Below are positions 33,186 through 45,716 of a DNA stretch of 64,000 nucleotides, piece after piece. Numbering within the stretch: the first letter of the stretch is position 1; every line of letters begins with the position of its first letter. Origin of the DNA: Sternotherus odoratus (lineage: Eukaryota; Chordata; Testudines; Kinosternidae); assembly GCA_032164245.1 (NCBI GenBank), contig JAVMKO010000002.1:181356920-181420919 (forward strand), given 5' to 3'. The position numbers were made by a program, and so were the translations under genes. A model generated the notes under the pieces. It searched no databases. It was not told where the DNA came from and saw only the letters and a list, made by a program, of their open reading frames with translations.

Positions 33186-34298
33186 TCTCTGAGATTCACA
33201 GCAAAGACCTTTACAATTTAGGCATTAGTTACAGAGCCTTTTTTTCCCTTTGTCCATCATCCTTATCCCCTTACGTTTTCTCTCAGCCACCTTTCCGCCC
33301 CACAGTCAGTCTCCCCCTGACCTTGAAGCACAGAGTCAGTCTCCCTTCTCTCAATTCTTCTCTCTGGTGTCACAGCAGTGACAGTTGGGAGGAGAAATTG
33401 CATGTAAAATTCTACTTAGCCCAGGTTTGGGGCATGCCCGTACAAATGGAAGCTTCTAAGTCTTTTGTTTAAAAACTATAATCCGCTGAGTATATGCAAA
33501 GTGAAATTTTTTAGGAGATTATAAATTTTCAAATTTCAGTTGATTTTCATGAAGCCAGCAAAAAAACCTATTGACACCAGGGCAACTCACTTGCTATAGT
33601 TCAAGTCCTGTCTTCAAACCACAGAGCACTTGAGCTTCTCAATTAAATTAAGGAAATAATTTACCATGGGCAAAACAGATTTTCCCCAACCTCATTCTGA
33701 GAAATAGCTGAATCACTTTTACTGAAATGGTCTATACACACACACACACACACACAAACTTGAGGCATACACGCAGCACGGACAATTTCAGCCTAAAGGA
33801 CAAGCAACTGAAAATAGAGGTCTTATATTATAAAGTGTTAAGGCAACCTTAATCATAGGCTTTGCTACTAGCTTCTTTTAATAACTAAGGGAGAAGGCGG
33901 AACTTTCTTCTAACATACCTACAGCAAAAAGCCTAAAATCTTGGCTGCTTTGATTTATTTTTTTTAGAATCTTGTAATAAAGATTAGAAGTAAAATAAAT
34001 AGTATAGAATTATAAAAGAATGTAAATTACCCTGGTATAATAGAGAATTATATAAACTAATCAGAATTATTTCCATTAAGATGCCTGCATGTGCACCTTT
34101 TCAAGGATTATATTATGGGGTCATTCACTCTTAGGGAATCCAATCTAAAGATAATTCACTGCCATCTTAATTGACCATATGCCATCAATGTAGTCCAAAT
34201 TTCATTTTCAAACACTGTAATTCCACCTTCCTCTTCCCCCCTCTTCTCATTTAATATTGATGATTAACGCACATGCAGTTTTGGCACGGGTACAATAC
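33186..34298. other. PHF14 intron with (CA)n at about 33735-33757
   Basis: Intronic sequence with one AC dinucleotide microsatellite. No other element recognised. Confidence 0.55.
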
Positions 34299-34445
34299 CT
34301 GCGCTTCTGGCGAGAGCTGTTTCTCTCTTTCCTGCAAGGACATTTTACAATAAGACTGTAAAGCCAAGTAGTTCTTCCGTTTCCATTTTCTGTCTAACCT
34401 GTCCGCGTGCTGTTTACAATAAGCAAAAAAAGGATCTGCTATGTC
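34299..34445 (-). CDS. PHF14: PHF14 coding exon: last ligands of the extended PHD and following helix
   Basis: This 147-bp exon of 49 codons is phase 0 at both ends, with a CAG acceptor (34446-34448) and a GT donor (34297-34298). It starts DIADPFFAYCKQHADRLDRK. The YCKQH cysteine and histidine complete the C4HC3 set of the extended PHD finger begun in the previous exons. A charged helical segment follows (RKNYLALQSYCKMSLQERE) ending SPEAQ. It matches vertebrate PHF14 almost residue for residue. Confidence 0.97.
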
Positions 34446-34732
34446 CTGTTTCAGCAAGAAAAAGGGATGAAAAGAAGGGGAAGGGGGAAATCTAATTAGA
34501 AAATGATACAGAGGAACATAAAGCCAGCATTTCATGTATAACACAATTAACATTGATAACTGGGGGAAGGAATACAAGCCAAAATAGGGGAAAAACAGGT
34601 TAAAGAATGTTTAGATAAGTTAGATGTATTCAAGTCAGAAGGGCCTGATTAAATTAATCCTAGGGTACTATTTCTTTAATAATCCTACGTTTTTTATATA
34701 AAAAATAATTTTTAAATTTTTTAAATTAATTT
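34446..34732. other. PHF14 intron, nothing recognised
   Basis: AT-rich intron upstream (in gene sense) of the acceptor at 34446. Confidence 0.5.
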
Positions 34733-35008
34733 TGTGCAGCCTGCAGGTCACATCCGGCCCGCAGGACCGTCCTGCACAGCCCCTGAGCTCCCAGTCAGGG
34801 AGGCTACCCCTGCCCCCTTGCGGGCAGCGCACTGGGGGGCATGGCTGCACACTACTGCAGGGCAGCATGTCTGGCTCCGCATAGCTTCCAGACACACTGC
34901 TCTGAGTAGCAGGGTAAGGGGGCCGGGGAGTTGGATAAGGGGCAGGGAGTCCCCAGGGGCAGTCAGGGGACAGGGAGCAGGGGGCAGTTGGATGGGGCGG
35001 AGGTCCAA
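34733..35008. mobile_element. hAT MITE fragment related to 27057-27963
   Basis: It contains CACATCCGGCCCGCAGG, parallel to CAGATCCGGCCCGCGGG in the hAT at 27057, and the same GGGGCAGTCAGGGGACAGGG G-rich units near 34960-34985. Both terminal repeats are missing or decayed. It abuts a CR1 fragment. Confidence 0.6.
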
Positions 35009-35322
35009 TACCTTAAAGACTATTATAAAAAGGATGGTGATCAATCATTCTCCATGTCCACTGAAGGTAGGACAAGAAGTAATGGGCTTACTCTGCAGCC
35101 AGATTTAGATATTAGGAAAAATTTTCTAAGTATAAGGGTAGTCAAAGCTATGGAATAGGCTTCCAATGGAGGCCATAGAGTTCCCATCATTGAAAGCTTT
35201 TAAAAACAAGTTGAACAAACACCTGCCAGGGATAATCTAGGGGTTTATTTGGTCCTGGCACCGCACAGAAGGCTACCTTGACTTTTCAAACTTCTTCCAT
35301 CTCTACATTTCTATGATTCTAT
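35009..35322 (+). mobile_element. CR1 LINE 3' fragment
   Basis: It runs through the CR1 3' region (GGCTTCCAATGGAGGCCATA, ACAAACACCTGCCAGGGATA) to the terminal ATTTCTATGATTCTATG at about 35306-35322. It is in plus orientation, opposite to PHF14, and 5'-truncated. Confidence 0.8.
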
Positions 35323-35323
35323 G

Positions 35324-36026
35324 GCCTGGTCCCCACTAGGGCTTAACGTCGACTTTAGCAAGCTAAAGTCGATTTAAGCCTGTACCCGTCCTCACATGCA
35401 TGCCCTTAAAGTCAATTTAGAGAGACCTTAAAATCGACTTCTGTACTCCTCCCTAATGAGAGGAGTAGCTGAAATCGACCTCTCTCTGGGTCGATTGTGA
35501 TGTAGTGAGGATGCATGGGACTTTAAGCCTCCGACCTTCCGAGCAGCTCCGCGGACCCCGCCCCCCCCCGCCCACCCGAGCAGCCCCGCGCCGGACCCCC
35601 CCGCCCGCCCGAGCAGGGGGGGGAGCCGGCGCGGGGCTGCTCGGGCGGGCACAGGGGTCCGCGGAGTTGCTCGGGCGGGCACGGGGGTCCGCGGAGCTGC
35701 TCGGGCGGGCACGGGGGGAGCCGGCGCAGGGCTGCTCGGGGGGTCCGCGGACCTGCTCGGGCGGGCACGGGGGCCACGGAGCTGCTCGGACTGGGGCTGG
35801 TCCCCCAGGGAGCGTGCCCGGCTGCCCCGAAAGGTGGTGCCAGCTGGGGACTCCCGGCACTGTGGGAGTGCAATGCTGGCTATGTCGACCCCTGCAAAAG
35901 TTTAAGGACAGACACTGTCGACCTGCTGTCCTTTGTGGGGATGCACTAAGTCGATTTTCTAAAGTCTACTTTAGAAAATCGACTTAAGGGAAATCGACCT
36001 GCTGCTGTAGTGAAGACATACCCTAT
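35324..36026. mobile_element. MITE with GC-rich tandem core
   Basis: The ends GGCCTGGTCCCCACTAGG and CTGTAGTGAAGACATACC are imperfect inverted repeats. Both flanks carry TCGACTT/AAGTCGA motifs in inverted order. The centre (about 35540-35800) is a tandem array of CGGGCGGGCACGGGGGTCCGCGGAGCTGCT-like units that is extremely CpG-rich. No transposase. The C-rich strand shows spurious Pro/Ala/Arg-rich frames. Confidence 0.7.
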
Positions 36027-36039
36027 GTTTCATATAGAT

Positions 36040-36245
36040 GGACCTTGTAAAGCAACACAGTCAGGGTTTGCATCAGTTTAACTAAAGATCTGTTTAAAAC
36101 CAATTTAGTTAAATTGATACAAGCCCACATGTGTGTACACAGATTTTTAGATTGTGTATATTGATTTAGCGTGATTCAGTAAGGAATTGACTTAAGCTAA
36201 ATCAATAGAAGCCAGGTTTAAACTTGTTTAAAAGAGACCACACAG
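36040..36245. mobile_element. AT-rich MITE-like repeat
   Basis: Inverted segments pair ATCAGTTTAACTAAAG with complementary blocks near 36095-36115 and 36190-36235 (AAGCTAAATCAAT; GTTTAAACTTGTTTAAAAGAG). The pattern is that of a MITE with TTTAAAC ends. The family is unknown. Confidence 0.35.
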
Positions 36246-39200
36246 GAATTTTGCTTTTGTTTTTTTAAGCTGAGAAGTTTCATATAGTTTATGAAAACAA
36301 CATAATCTGTTAAAAAAATCAGTTTCTTATATCAAACCAGAATGCTAAAACTGTACTAGCAATTATTTCCACCCAGAATTGCAAACAGAATTAAAAGGTA
36401 TATTTAATTGTTCCCATAGCTCATGTAGTTCAAAGATTAAATTCCATTATTTGCACACAGAAGTGACTGCATTTTCAAAATTTGGGGTGGAAATAATGAG
36501 GGTTCATTTTAAGAGAACAAGTTGAAGCCAAATTGAAAAGTCTAACCTTAGAAGAGAAAGATTTGTTTCAGTTAAACGCCTCAATTGTCAATTGAAGGTT
36601 TCAGTAGACACCATATTTTAAAATGTTACAGAGGGTCAGTGCTATCCAATATACTAATTAGTTCATGACTTATTTTTGTTTGCTTTTTTTTATTTTTTTA
36701 TAATCACAGTTAAAGGGCACTAAAGGAGGTCCCAGCAAATACAGCACAGGACAAACCAACACTACAAGCACCTCATCGTTCTCTAATACAGCTACCTGGT
36801 GCCGCACAACAAAGCAATACATTATCCATGTATTCTTTAACAGTCTCTAATGATCTCCAAAGTTTTTTTTTTTTTTTTTTTTTTAAAGGAATTTACATTT
36901 CTGCAAGTTAACTCAGGGAAAAAGGGACAACTTCCTATGACAAGTATTGTGCCATCAGGTAACAATTATAACAAAGCACATAAAGAAAGCATTTAGAGCA
37001 TTGTATTACTGCACTAATCATGATGATGGGATGGGAGAATTATCATTTTTCTATATTAAAGTGATGGAAGTAATTTTTGTGTATCCAAGGTTGTTGTTTT
37101 TTTCCTCCATGCCTGTTCACAGACTAATAAGGTTACTGGTATATTTTAATACTAAATAGTTATAAAAACCTGTCTCCTTTGTCTCCTTCTGTAATTATGA
37201 AGCGCTCCTGGTTGCTGTTTGGACAGTTCCAAGATAAACTTGCCTCTCTTTTGCCCCAGCAGCTCTCTAGAATATTTGATCATTCCAGAAGAGACAGACA
37301 GGAAGTCCTCACATATATGTTAAATATATAACGTAGGCATTGGTCTCTCCATATTGTTTCTCTGGGCAGCAATTACATTCTGCTCAATATTCCTTCAAAA
37401 GACCAAAGTTATCAAAGAAAGGGGCATTTTGGGAAAAAGCTACACACCTTATTCTGCATTAAGTGAAAGAGCTTATTATTATGTCTTGTTTTCCAAATTC
37501 ATTCTTCAAATAGCATGGTTTTCCTTTTGACTTCTTCAAAGTGGTTTCTGTATAGCCTAAGCACTGGCAGTCTTTTGTATGATCTTTTACATACATAATT
37601 TTCTTCTATTTTTCATTCTTTACCTACTAAAAGTTCACAGTCTTGTGGCTGAACTACTTTATCAATTCATTTACCTCATGTATACAGTCTGCAAGCTGAA
37701 TAAGACTGCCTCAGACAAAGGTGGATTAATACCTCTCAGTTTACGTTCTCTTTTTAATTTCCAGCACATTTTCTATATGAATAATTGTCAGTAAAATTAC
37801 TAAACAGGCACAAAAATCCACTCACTCTCTCATGACAATGAACAAATTAAATATTTTACTTGCCTGTCCAAAAAAAGCCCACCTATCTACTCACCAGATG
37901 TAAGTAAAATTTTGCAAGTTTGATTTAAAAATATACTCTGTATATTTAGATTTCGGGGTAGGGAAATATACGTGAAACAGACCTTACCTCCATAGGGATT
38001 TAAATTAACAATTCTCAGTTATGGGATTCCAAAGCCTTGATTACAAAATACTTTGTTTAAAGATATGCAGGGTTTTCGGGTGAAAAGCATGGCAAACACA
38101 TACTATTATAGGAATCCACAACATGAGCTCCTTAAAGAATCAATATTAAACCCCATCTAGTAGAGCCATTACTGTTTAGCTGAAGGCACCATGTTTATCT
38201 TTCCAGCACCTCATCTTGTAGGTGAAATTTATTTTTTGTGAACAGTTCTGACAGAGAATTACTAATGGTCTGAGTGGCCAGTTCCTTCAGAAATAAGAAA
38301 GACAATGATTTCAATGTAGATAATGAATGACAACAAAGCCTGCTTGTCAGTGTGTGAGGTTATATACGCGTCCCTCATCTATAGGCAATTTACTTTCTGT
38401 CGCATTACTAAATGTAAAAGATGAATATGACTGGCTAAATTTGAACTTTGCAATTAGGATAGAATACTAGACACTTACAAGGTATTTCCATTGAATAAAT
38501 CAGCCCTTAGGCAAAATCTTGTCACTTGGATTGCTTTAGTCATATTATCAAGAAGAAAACTGGTACCATGAGTGAATATTCAAGGAACATGAAGTGTAAA
38601 TGTTAGTATTTTAACTGGATGCAATCATTGGTAATTTACAAAAACTCAGAATGAAAATCAGAATATAATAATGTATATTAATACAATGAAAGTTACTTAT
38701 TTATGTTACAATTTAATGATAATATTGAAAAAAGATGTATACAAAAACATTTGAAGAGAAACAGGGCTCCATTTGAATCATTTGAGCAGCACAAAAGGGA
38801 TATAATCTGGCTACGGCTGGAAATTGAGCAAAGCAGAGGGAGATTTTAAAATAGAATGAAGCTGATAAAGCAAACTCCTGCGCCAATGTACCCACCTCTA
38901 GTTAGGGGCATTACAGGAGAAAGAAGTGGTAAGATGGGGATAAGAGGAGCTCCTCTAACACAGTCATTATTAGCTAGTGTATGATTCCTTAGAGACAATA
39001 ACTAGGTATAATAAATCAGACTAGGCCTTAGGCTGTCCTAACTTAAATTAGAGCTAGATCAGCTTGAAACAGCTTCCTATGAAGAGTGTATCTTGGCACA
39101 GAAGAAAACAAAACATCTAGCCCCTTCCAAAAATATACTTATGACCTCAAAGCAGCATCTTATCAAAAATGTTCTCGGGAATGTTATCCAGAAAATCAGT

Positions 39201-39272
39201 AAGCTTCCCACATGCTTTTGTTAAGATATTTCCATTTTACGTTTTTCTAAAGAAGTTGCATCACACACATAC
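36246..39272. other. PHF14 intron, about 3 kb with little structure
   Basis: AT-rich sequence. The only clear feature is a T homopolymer of about 22 bases at 36863-36884. I see no exon, no transposon termini and no GC-rich insert. Confidence 0.5.
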
Positions 39273-39410
39273 CTCTTCAGCTGCTGCTTCTGACAGCAGG
39301 CCTTCTTTCTGAGCACAGGTCACATGGAAATAAGCTCTACACATGCCAGCATCACAACTAATGCAAACACCAGTTCTGGCAAAACGAGGGTCTTCACAAA
39401 AACTGCATTC
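39273..39410 (-). CDS. PHF14: PHF14 coding exon: extended PHD finger
   Basis: This 138-bp exon of 46 codons is phase 0 at both ends, with a GTTAG acceptor (39411-39412) and a GT donor (39271-39272). It starts ECSFCEDPRFARTGVCISCD and continues AGMCRAYFHVTCAQKEGLLS. The cysteines (CSFC, CISCDAGMC) and FHVTCA histidine/cysteine are the zinc ligands of the extended PHD in the PHD-knuckle-PHD (PZP) module. That module binds the histone H3 tail in this protein family. Human PHF14 associates with TCF20, RAI1 and HMG20A; that is known from the literature, not from this sequence. Confidence 0.98.
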
Positions 39411-41068
39411 CTAACATAGAAAAATGGTAAAACTAATAGAGTAAACATTACAATAAAGATTCCACATTCCATTTTTAATTTGTTTGGACATAAATGAAAG
39501 ATAATTTAGATTTCTTCTATACAGACACACAAAGTCTGTTAAATGGATTTAATCTCAGGGGGTATAGCAATACTGTTAAGGCTAACTACCTAAACTGGGA
39601 TTCTCCAAACTTTTTTTTTTTTAAATCCTATATTCCGTTTCAACAGGTAAAGTACAACAAGACCTGAAATAATAATGCTGGTTCGTCTTGTTTTCTTACA
39701 CTAGTAGGTTTCAAATTAGACGCTGAACATTACTTTGTTTTATGTGCCCAAATTAAGAAGAAATTAAACATAACAGACTTAAATGATCATCTTGCTAACA
39801 TGTAAGCAATAGTCAGAACAGTAATAAAATCAGTGCAGTAATCCTTATTTGGGAAGGATACACTTGCATTAGCAACTTTATAAACTATACAGACAAAATC
39901 AGAATCTCCGCACCCAAAAATGATATATTTTCCAGATTTATTATTTATATTCCTATGAAAATGCAGCGACACAACATGCTATACAACTGTTTAGTCATGA
40001 AATGAAGAATACTGCATTGAATTGTATAAAACTGAAGCTCCAGAGGGAATTCAGATAGGCATAATATAAAATAAGTATCCATATTTTCATTAGAAACTGA
40101 GACTTTATTGTGATAGGGTTAGTGTTTTATTTTGCCAACATATTGCACTACCTTGAGTCACTGATTCTGCCCACCAGTGAAGAACATTACTTATTCTGTA
40201 ATCCCTTTGAAAGCTTGTGATGTGCCCAAATTACTACTTCTGCTTTTATTAATCAGATATGTCAACAAAAAATCTAGCTATTATGTAGAAAAGCTGCTGT
40301 ACAGAGGTTGCCCGCTTTGGCACTTCTATAATGGTGCTGAATGTTTCGGAAGATTCACACTAGGCATGCTGCAGAGCCACTTCCAATATACACAGGATAC
40401 TCTTCAGTCATCCAGGTATAAAAGTCTTTTTTATTGTTGTTGGTTAATTTATTAGTATTTATGAAAAGTCACACACCGATAGCCTTGGGAACTCAAATTT
40501 TACATGAATCAAATGGGTACAACAAAAGAAGCAACAGCAAAATCTTCCCCACATGGCCTGACAGCTAGAGAAACATTTGGACTTAAGAAAACCAATGAGC
40601 CATCTACCAGAAATCCCTTGGTCTCTATTGAGCGTCATTTTATGCCAATTGTAATGGTAATTTGAGTGCTATGCACATACATCCTCTTATGAACTGGACT
40701 AAGAACAATTATACTTCACATAAAAGTCCATGAGCAAGGAGTATACTTTTCACCCAGACTACCATACATTCCTCAACTGTCTACATTCATACTTTGGCAG
40801 ACTGCCATTAACACACATAACAAGGAGGTAATGAGAGTCTCCATAAAGGAGAGAGGCGGAAGAGAATTAGAAACAAAAGAAAAGACAAAAGAGGATGCAT
40901 ATTTCTGGGTTTGGGTTGGTTTATTTTATTTTATTTTGCATTTCCAGCCCTGAACCTTGTTTCATTTGTTGCAGAAACAGAATTACAGAAAGCTAATAAA
41001 ATATGCTATGCCATATACAGAGAGCAAATAAAACTATACCCAGGTAAACATGTCTCTTCTAGTCTTAC
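39411..41068. other. PHF14 intron, nothing recognised
   Basis: AT-rich intron of about 1.66 kb between the two PZP exons. No transposon identified. Confidence 0.55.
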
Positions 41069-41180
41069 CTTGGCACCATACTTAGAATAGTTCATTTCAG
41101 TAAGTGTTACTGGCCGCAGCTTGTCAATATCTCCAAATGCCACTCCTGGAACATAGAGGGCACAAACAATGTGGACCCAC
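41069..41180 (-). CDS. PHF14: PHF14 coding exon: zinc knuckle end and PZP linker
   Basis: This 112-bp exon is the most 5' PHF14 exon in the window. It starts with the last base of a codon (human PHF14 has arginine here) after a TGTAG acceptor. It encodes WVHIVCALYVPGVAFGDIDK, then LRPVTLTEMNYSKYGAK, ending phase 0 at a GT donor (41067-41068). WVHxxCALY is the conserved end of the zinc knuckle between the two PHD fingers. The preceding exon, with PHD1 and the CELCP part of the knuckle, is not in the window. Confidence 0.98.
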
Positions 41181-41249
41181 CTACAAAAGCAGAAAAAATA
41201 AGCAATTATCATCAAAAACAACAGCATTTTGCTCTTGTATTGCACTCTT

Positions 41250-41412
41250 CATCTGCAGATCTCAAAATACATTAGAATGGATTGAAAGTATCATTCACAT
41301 TTATAGATAAGGAAAATGAGGTACAGAAAGCCAAGGGTGTCAGAAACAGGAACACAAGCCTATTGACTCTCAGTTGAATGCCCCATCCACAAGCCTCTGG
41401 TGCCTCCCTCCT
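41250..41412 (-). mobile_element. MIR-like (CORE-SINE) fragment
   Basis: The plus strand reads ACATTTATAGATAAGGAAAA then TGAGGTACAGAAAG, followed by the remains of a tRNA-like head. This matches the reverse complement of MIR-type SINEs (AGATGRGGAAACTGAGGCACAGAG). It is old and diverged. Confidence 0.55.
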
Positions 41413-41984
41413 ATCATCTTAGTTTTTTGTTGTTTTTTTAATTTGTTTTGACTTTTTCCAGCCCAAGTGTTGGCAACAGCTTTCTTTATATGGTTCATTG
41501 TCAACTACAAGTTCAGTAAAAACCACAAACATTACCTCTCCCCCCCCCCTTCCCACCCACCCCCCACCCCCAATATGGTTTGCCTCAAACATTGCACAAT
41601 TTGTAAGCTGACTGTTGTGAGGAATGAAGGGAAGGGAAGCTGCTCCCATAAACAGAGACAAAAAGTCACTTTGTCAGAGGCAGTTTCTCTTACTTTTCTG
41701 GATTTGTTTACATACTCTGAATGATATGCCATATGATAATGCAAACGGACACAGAACAGAACTCACTTGACCTCCAAATTCCTGCAAGTAAATTGATTGT
41801 TAAGAAAGAACCATCACTTCATCAATGAGATTTTTTTTTTAAAGTCATTTTTTTAACATGAAATATCAAATCACAAGAGTGTGTTACTTTTCAGGAGTCA
41901 GCTATTATCATAGCTGGTGTATTCAATTTTGCAGTGTCACATATTAAGCTATAACACTGTCTTATAAACAGTTCAAAGGGGAAT

Positions 41985-42058
41985 TAATTCAGAGAAGTCT
42001 GCATTACACAGGTCAGACTAGATGACCACAAGAGTCCTTTCTGGCTTTATAATCAATG
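41985..42058 (+). mobile_element. CR1 tail or CR1-tailed SINE fragment
   Basis: GGTCAGACTAGATGACCACA then AGAGTCCTTTCTGGCTTTAT is the typical 3' tail shared by CR1 and tortoise SINEs. Confidence 0.6.
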
Positions 42059-43198
42059 AAAGAGTTGATGATAAAATGGAAAAATCATAATTTTGAGAAC
42101 ATTAGATGAATAATATGTGAACATGGCAGATCATCCTGAGTTTACTTCCTGTGTCAGACTCTCTTTTCCAACAATACAGATGGCATGATGATTTCTCCCA
42201 ATTAAAGGCCTCATGATAATCTCTCGTATTTAATTAAAAATGAAATAAATGTATTTGTTGACAAAGACTATGAATGTTAATATACCTTCCCTTCGAATAT
42301 ACCTTTGTACGCAGTTTTGGAATTTGGTCCTTTACAAAGGGAACAACCAGTGTTCCTGGCAATATGTCCAGTGCTCTCATAATTCTAAAAAAAAAAAAAT
42401 CTGCTGTATGATAAAACTTTCAAGAATCACCAAAAAAAAATTATTGGTGTCTCCTTGTCAAAAAGCTCTGTGAATAGTTATGCAAAACTAGGTGTCATCA
42501 AGATGCAAGACTTCACAATAAATTACAACATACTTGACAGGTAAGCTTGAAAAAAAAAAAAAAGAGAGAGAAGAAAGGAAATGTGGACATATATTTAAAG
42601 AAATAATCTGATCACGTTGCACCAATGACTACCTTTGAAATATTTAAATAATCTAGTTAAAATTTTGTTATGTAAATAATAGTAATTGTGTCAGCAACTG
42701 CTAGAATTAAGTCTGTACATTTCCATTTAAACATGTTTTAATCCACTTAAAGCTTTCTGAAATCTTCACCATTTGAGTTGAAAATATCTAGGTTTTGTCT
42801 ATGTTGAAAGATGAATTTCTTCATAACTCTGGCCAAAAAAAAGCTCAGTTACTTTGAAGCACAGAGACAGTGGAGAGGAAAAAATTCCCTTTCCAAAAAT
42901 CTTTGCAATCTTATCTGAACAGCTCTTGAACTGAAACAGCTGGTTGTAAAAAGATGAACTTTCACATGGCAGCAGTCACGATGGAACATCAGTACTTTTA
43001 AGCATTCAGTGAATGCTGTTTTTGATTTGCCTTTGGGTCCTTGATTCCTGTGGCAATAGGTACAGAGAGCCAATGTACGATTTGTCTCAAGAAGAAACCA
43101 TGGAGTCTTGGTGCCATCGAGTTTACATATTATCTCTTGGATGAGAAAGTATGGACAGAGATATAGGTTTTTGCTTCATCTATGTTTGCTTCATCTGT
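42059..43198. other. Intron upstream of the first PHF14 exon here, nothing recognised
   Basis: AT-rich sequence with A homopolymers at 42388-42400 and 42550-42563. No gene or clear element. Confidence 0.5.
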
Positions 43199-43374
43199 GG
43201 GGAGGAGGGATAGCTCAGTGGTTTGAGCATGAACCTGCTAATCCCAGGGTTGTGAGTTCAATCCTTGAGGGGGCCATTTAGGGATATGGGGCAAAAATAG
43301 GATTGGTCCTGCTTCGAGCAGGGGGTTGGACTAGATGATTTCCTGAGGTCCTTTCCAACTCAAAGTCTATGTTA
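43199..43374 (+). mobile_element. Tortoise tRNA-derived SINE with CR1 tail
   Basis: It starts GGGGAGGAGGGATAGCTCAG, a tRNA-like head with an A box (TAGCTCAGTGGTTTGAGC) and a B box (GTTGTGAGTTCAATCCTTGA). A tRNA-unrelated middle follows and the end (GGTTGGACTAGATGATTTCC, TGAGGTCCTTTCCAACTC) is homologous to the CR1 3' end. This composition is that of the tortoise pol III/SINE, mobilised by CR1 reverse transcriptase. It is the strongest single clue to a turtle genome. No functional tRNA is present. Confidence 0.9.
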
Positions 43375-43422
43375 GGTCTCCAATCACTGAAGCATCTAAG
43401 AACCTCAAAAATTATAACTTAA

Positions 43423-43487
43423 CAATGAGGAGTCCAGTGGCACTTTAAAGATTAACAGATTTATTTGGGCATAAGCTTTCTCACAAC
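43423..43487 (+). mobile_element. Fragment of an abundant turtle interspersed repeat
   Basis: GAGGAGTCCAGTGGCACTTT then AAAGATTAACAGATTTATTT and GGGCATAAGCTTTC is the distal part of a repeat whose proximal part appears at 63178-63240 (GTTTCAGAGTAGCAGCCGTG). I recognise the family from turtle sequences but not its class. Confidence 0.6.
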
Positions 43488-44249
43488 ACCCTTGTAACAT
43501 AGTGAACTACTACTATCTCCACTGTACACAGGGGGAACTCCTCCTCTCATATGTATACATTAGAGTTCAACGTAACCAAAGAATAATCTGTGTTATCAAG
43601 GGAGACAAGGCATTGTAAACCCCCTCAAGATGTGAACTTCCCCACCATGTGAGTTATTGTCTGCAATGCTGCCCCATGGTCACTGTAAAGAGAGGAAATC
43701 AGGCCAAGCTAACATATAGATATGTTACTCTGGACAAGCCAGAGAATAGTCTGTTGAGCCAGGTCCAGGATCTATACTCAAGTGAAGGAGGAGGTAGGCA
43801 GGGACAATGAAGGACTCCTGAGTTTACCTGGTGTGTCAGACTATCTTTCCCACCAATGCTTCCACTCTATAAGAACGTAGTTTTCAGCTCCCTACCAGTG
43901 CTGATCATCCATACATGATAAAGGGTAAGTAAGTGCTCTCATCCAGGAGAGTGTAAGCTACCATAGCAAAAGGATGATGAAAGATCAGCCACAGTGTTAC
44001 ATTCCAGTGCCCAGGAGGGATTTCTCCCCTGAATACAAGTGACCTTGGTATTGCATGGTGTTTCTTGTCTGAAAATGGAGCATCAGTTAACCGGAAATGT
44101 AATAAGTCAGTTTTATCTGTCACAGTTCTCCAAGCAGAGCTAACAGTAATAGTATCTAATCAAAAGTCTGGCAGAACCATGTGTGCTACCACATACAAAG
44201 TAAAGGTTAATTCATAATTCAAGCAGCCACTAATATGAGTAGCCACTTG
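43488..44249. other. Intron, nothing recognised
   Basis: No coding sequence or transposon termini seen. Confidence 0.45.
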
Positions 44250-44385
44250 CATTTAGATGGGGAATTGAAGCATGAAGAGACTGTGTTGCCAAAGGTCACA
44301 AAGAAAGTTTGTGATACAGGAAGAACTTGAACATAGGTCTCCCAAGTCCTGTAGGTCAGTGTCCTCAACATTGGACCATCCTTCC
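44250..44385 (-). mobile_element. MIR-like (CORE-SINE) fragment
   Basis: The plus strand reads TAGATGGGGAATTGAAGCAT, CCAAAGGTCACAAAGAAAG and GAACTTGAACATAGGTCTCC, the reverse complement of the MIR/CORE-SINE body and tRNA B-box region. Confidence 0.6.
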
Positions 44386-44763
44386 TCTCTTCATTAATAA
44401 GTCTTGATTAATACAAGGTTATTTAATATAAGTTAGCAAACATCCATGATTGAATTATGGATGTGGTTTGCAGCATTCCAGGCCTGTTTCTGATGCAGTT
44501 GAGTCCTAGTAGTAAGTGCATCCTTCCATGCAGGAGGACTGATAGATTGATGAAGCGGTGATATGGTAGTATTGCTTACAACTAAAGTGTGTGGGGAAGG
44601 AGGGTCTCTCATTCCAAAGCTAGATCTGGGGGAGTCTCCATTTGATTTAAGAATACCAAAACCCATGTTCCTTCTGCCTGATTAAGGGTAATACAGGAAG
44701 TACTCAGACCTCTACTTGTGGAGACAGTCAACAACTCCTTTAACAAGCACAGAATGTCAATAT

Positions 44764-44955
<192 letters not shown>

Positions 44956-45418
44956 TGTTGCCTTTGCCTAAAAATATAGCACTTGGTGCCAATATAGACA
45001 AGTGGTTAATCTTCCATTTTTGATGAAGATAATAAAGTGGAAGCTAAACAACTCTCCTAGAGCCTAAATGGTTTGAGAATTCCTTGAGAGTTATCAGTCA
45101 GGCTTCAGACATTTTTGGATGATCTTCTGACAATGGACAAATAGCAGGTTCCATACGGATGCTGTCCTAGATACCACTATTCTTCAATTCTCACCGGTAG
45201 ATGGAGTTGCCTTTCAGTGGCCTCATTCTTTTCTCAGAAATTCCAAAGGGTAGCTTGGGGGGGTATCACTTTTCTGTCCTAAAGGCTCTCTTATGCAGGG
45301 TTCTATATTATCACTCTTCCTATTTCCTGAGCATATGAAGCCACTGCCCCAGACATGCACGAAGACAGACAAAATGCAGGGATGTGGTTTAATTAGGCTG
45401 CAACTTTATTAATTAATA

Positions 45419-45716
45419 GAAGTGATTCTCAACCTTTCCAGAATACTGTAACCCTTTGAGTCAGATTTATCTTGCGTACCTCCGAATTTCACCTCTTAAA
45501 ACCTTCTTGCTTACAAATTCAGACATAGAAATATGTCATAGCACTACTGAAAAATTACTTTCTGATACTGTCTGTATGAAATTTTAGTTTGTTTACTTCA
45601 CTAATGCTTTTATGTAGCCTGTTGTAAAAGTAGGTAAATATTTAAATGAGATGATGCATCCCCTGGAAGACCTCTATTTACCCCTGGAGTACACGTGCCC
45701 TTGGTTGAGAACCACT
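45419..45716. mobile_element. hAT MITE
   Basis: The left end AGTGATTCTCAACCTTTCC and right end GGTTGAGAACCACT are inverted (consensus CAGTGGTTCTCAACC). The interior is the usual short AT-rich filler (TTGCGTACCTC; CCCTGGAGTACACGTGCCCT). The 8-bp duplication is not intact. Confidence 0.7.

Noticed and set aside
35428..35987. Open frames rich in Pro, Ala, Arg and Gly
   Set aside because: They cover the GC-rich tandem core of a MITE and have repeat-driven composition only.
43199..43275. Possible tRNA gene
   Set aside because: A tRNA-like head with A and B boxes is present but continues into a CR1-type tail and lacks a sound cloverleaf; it is a SINE.
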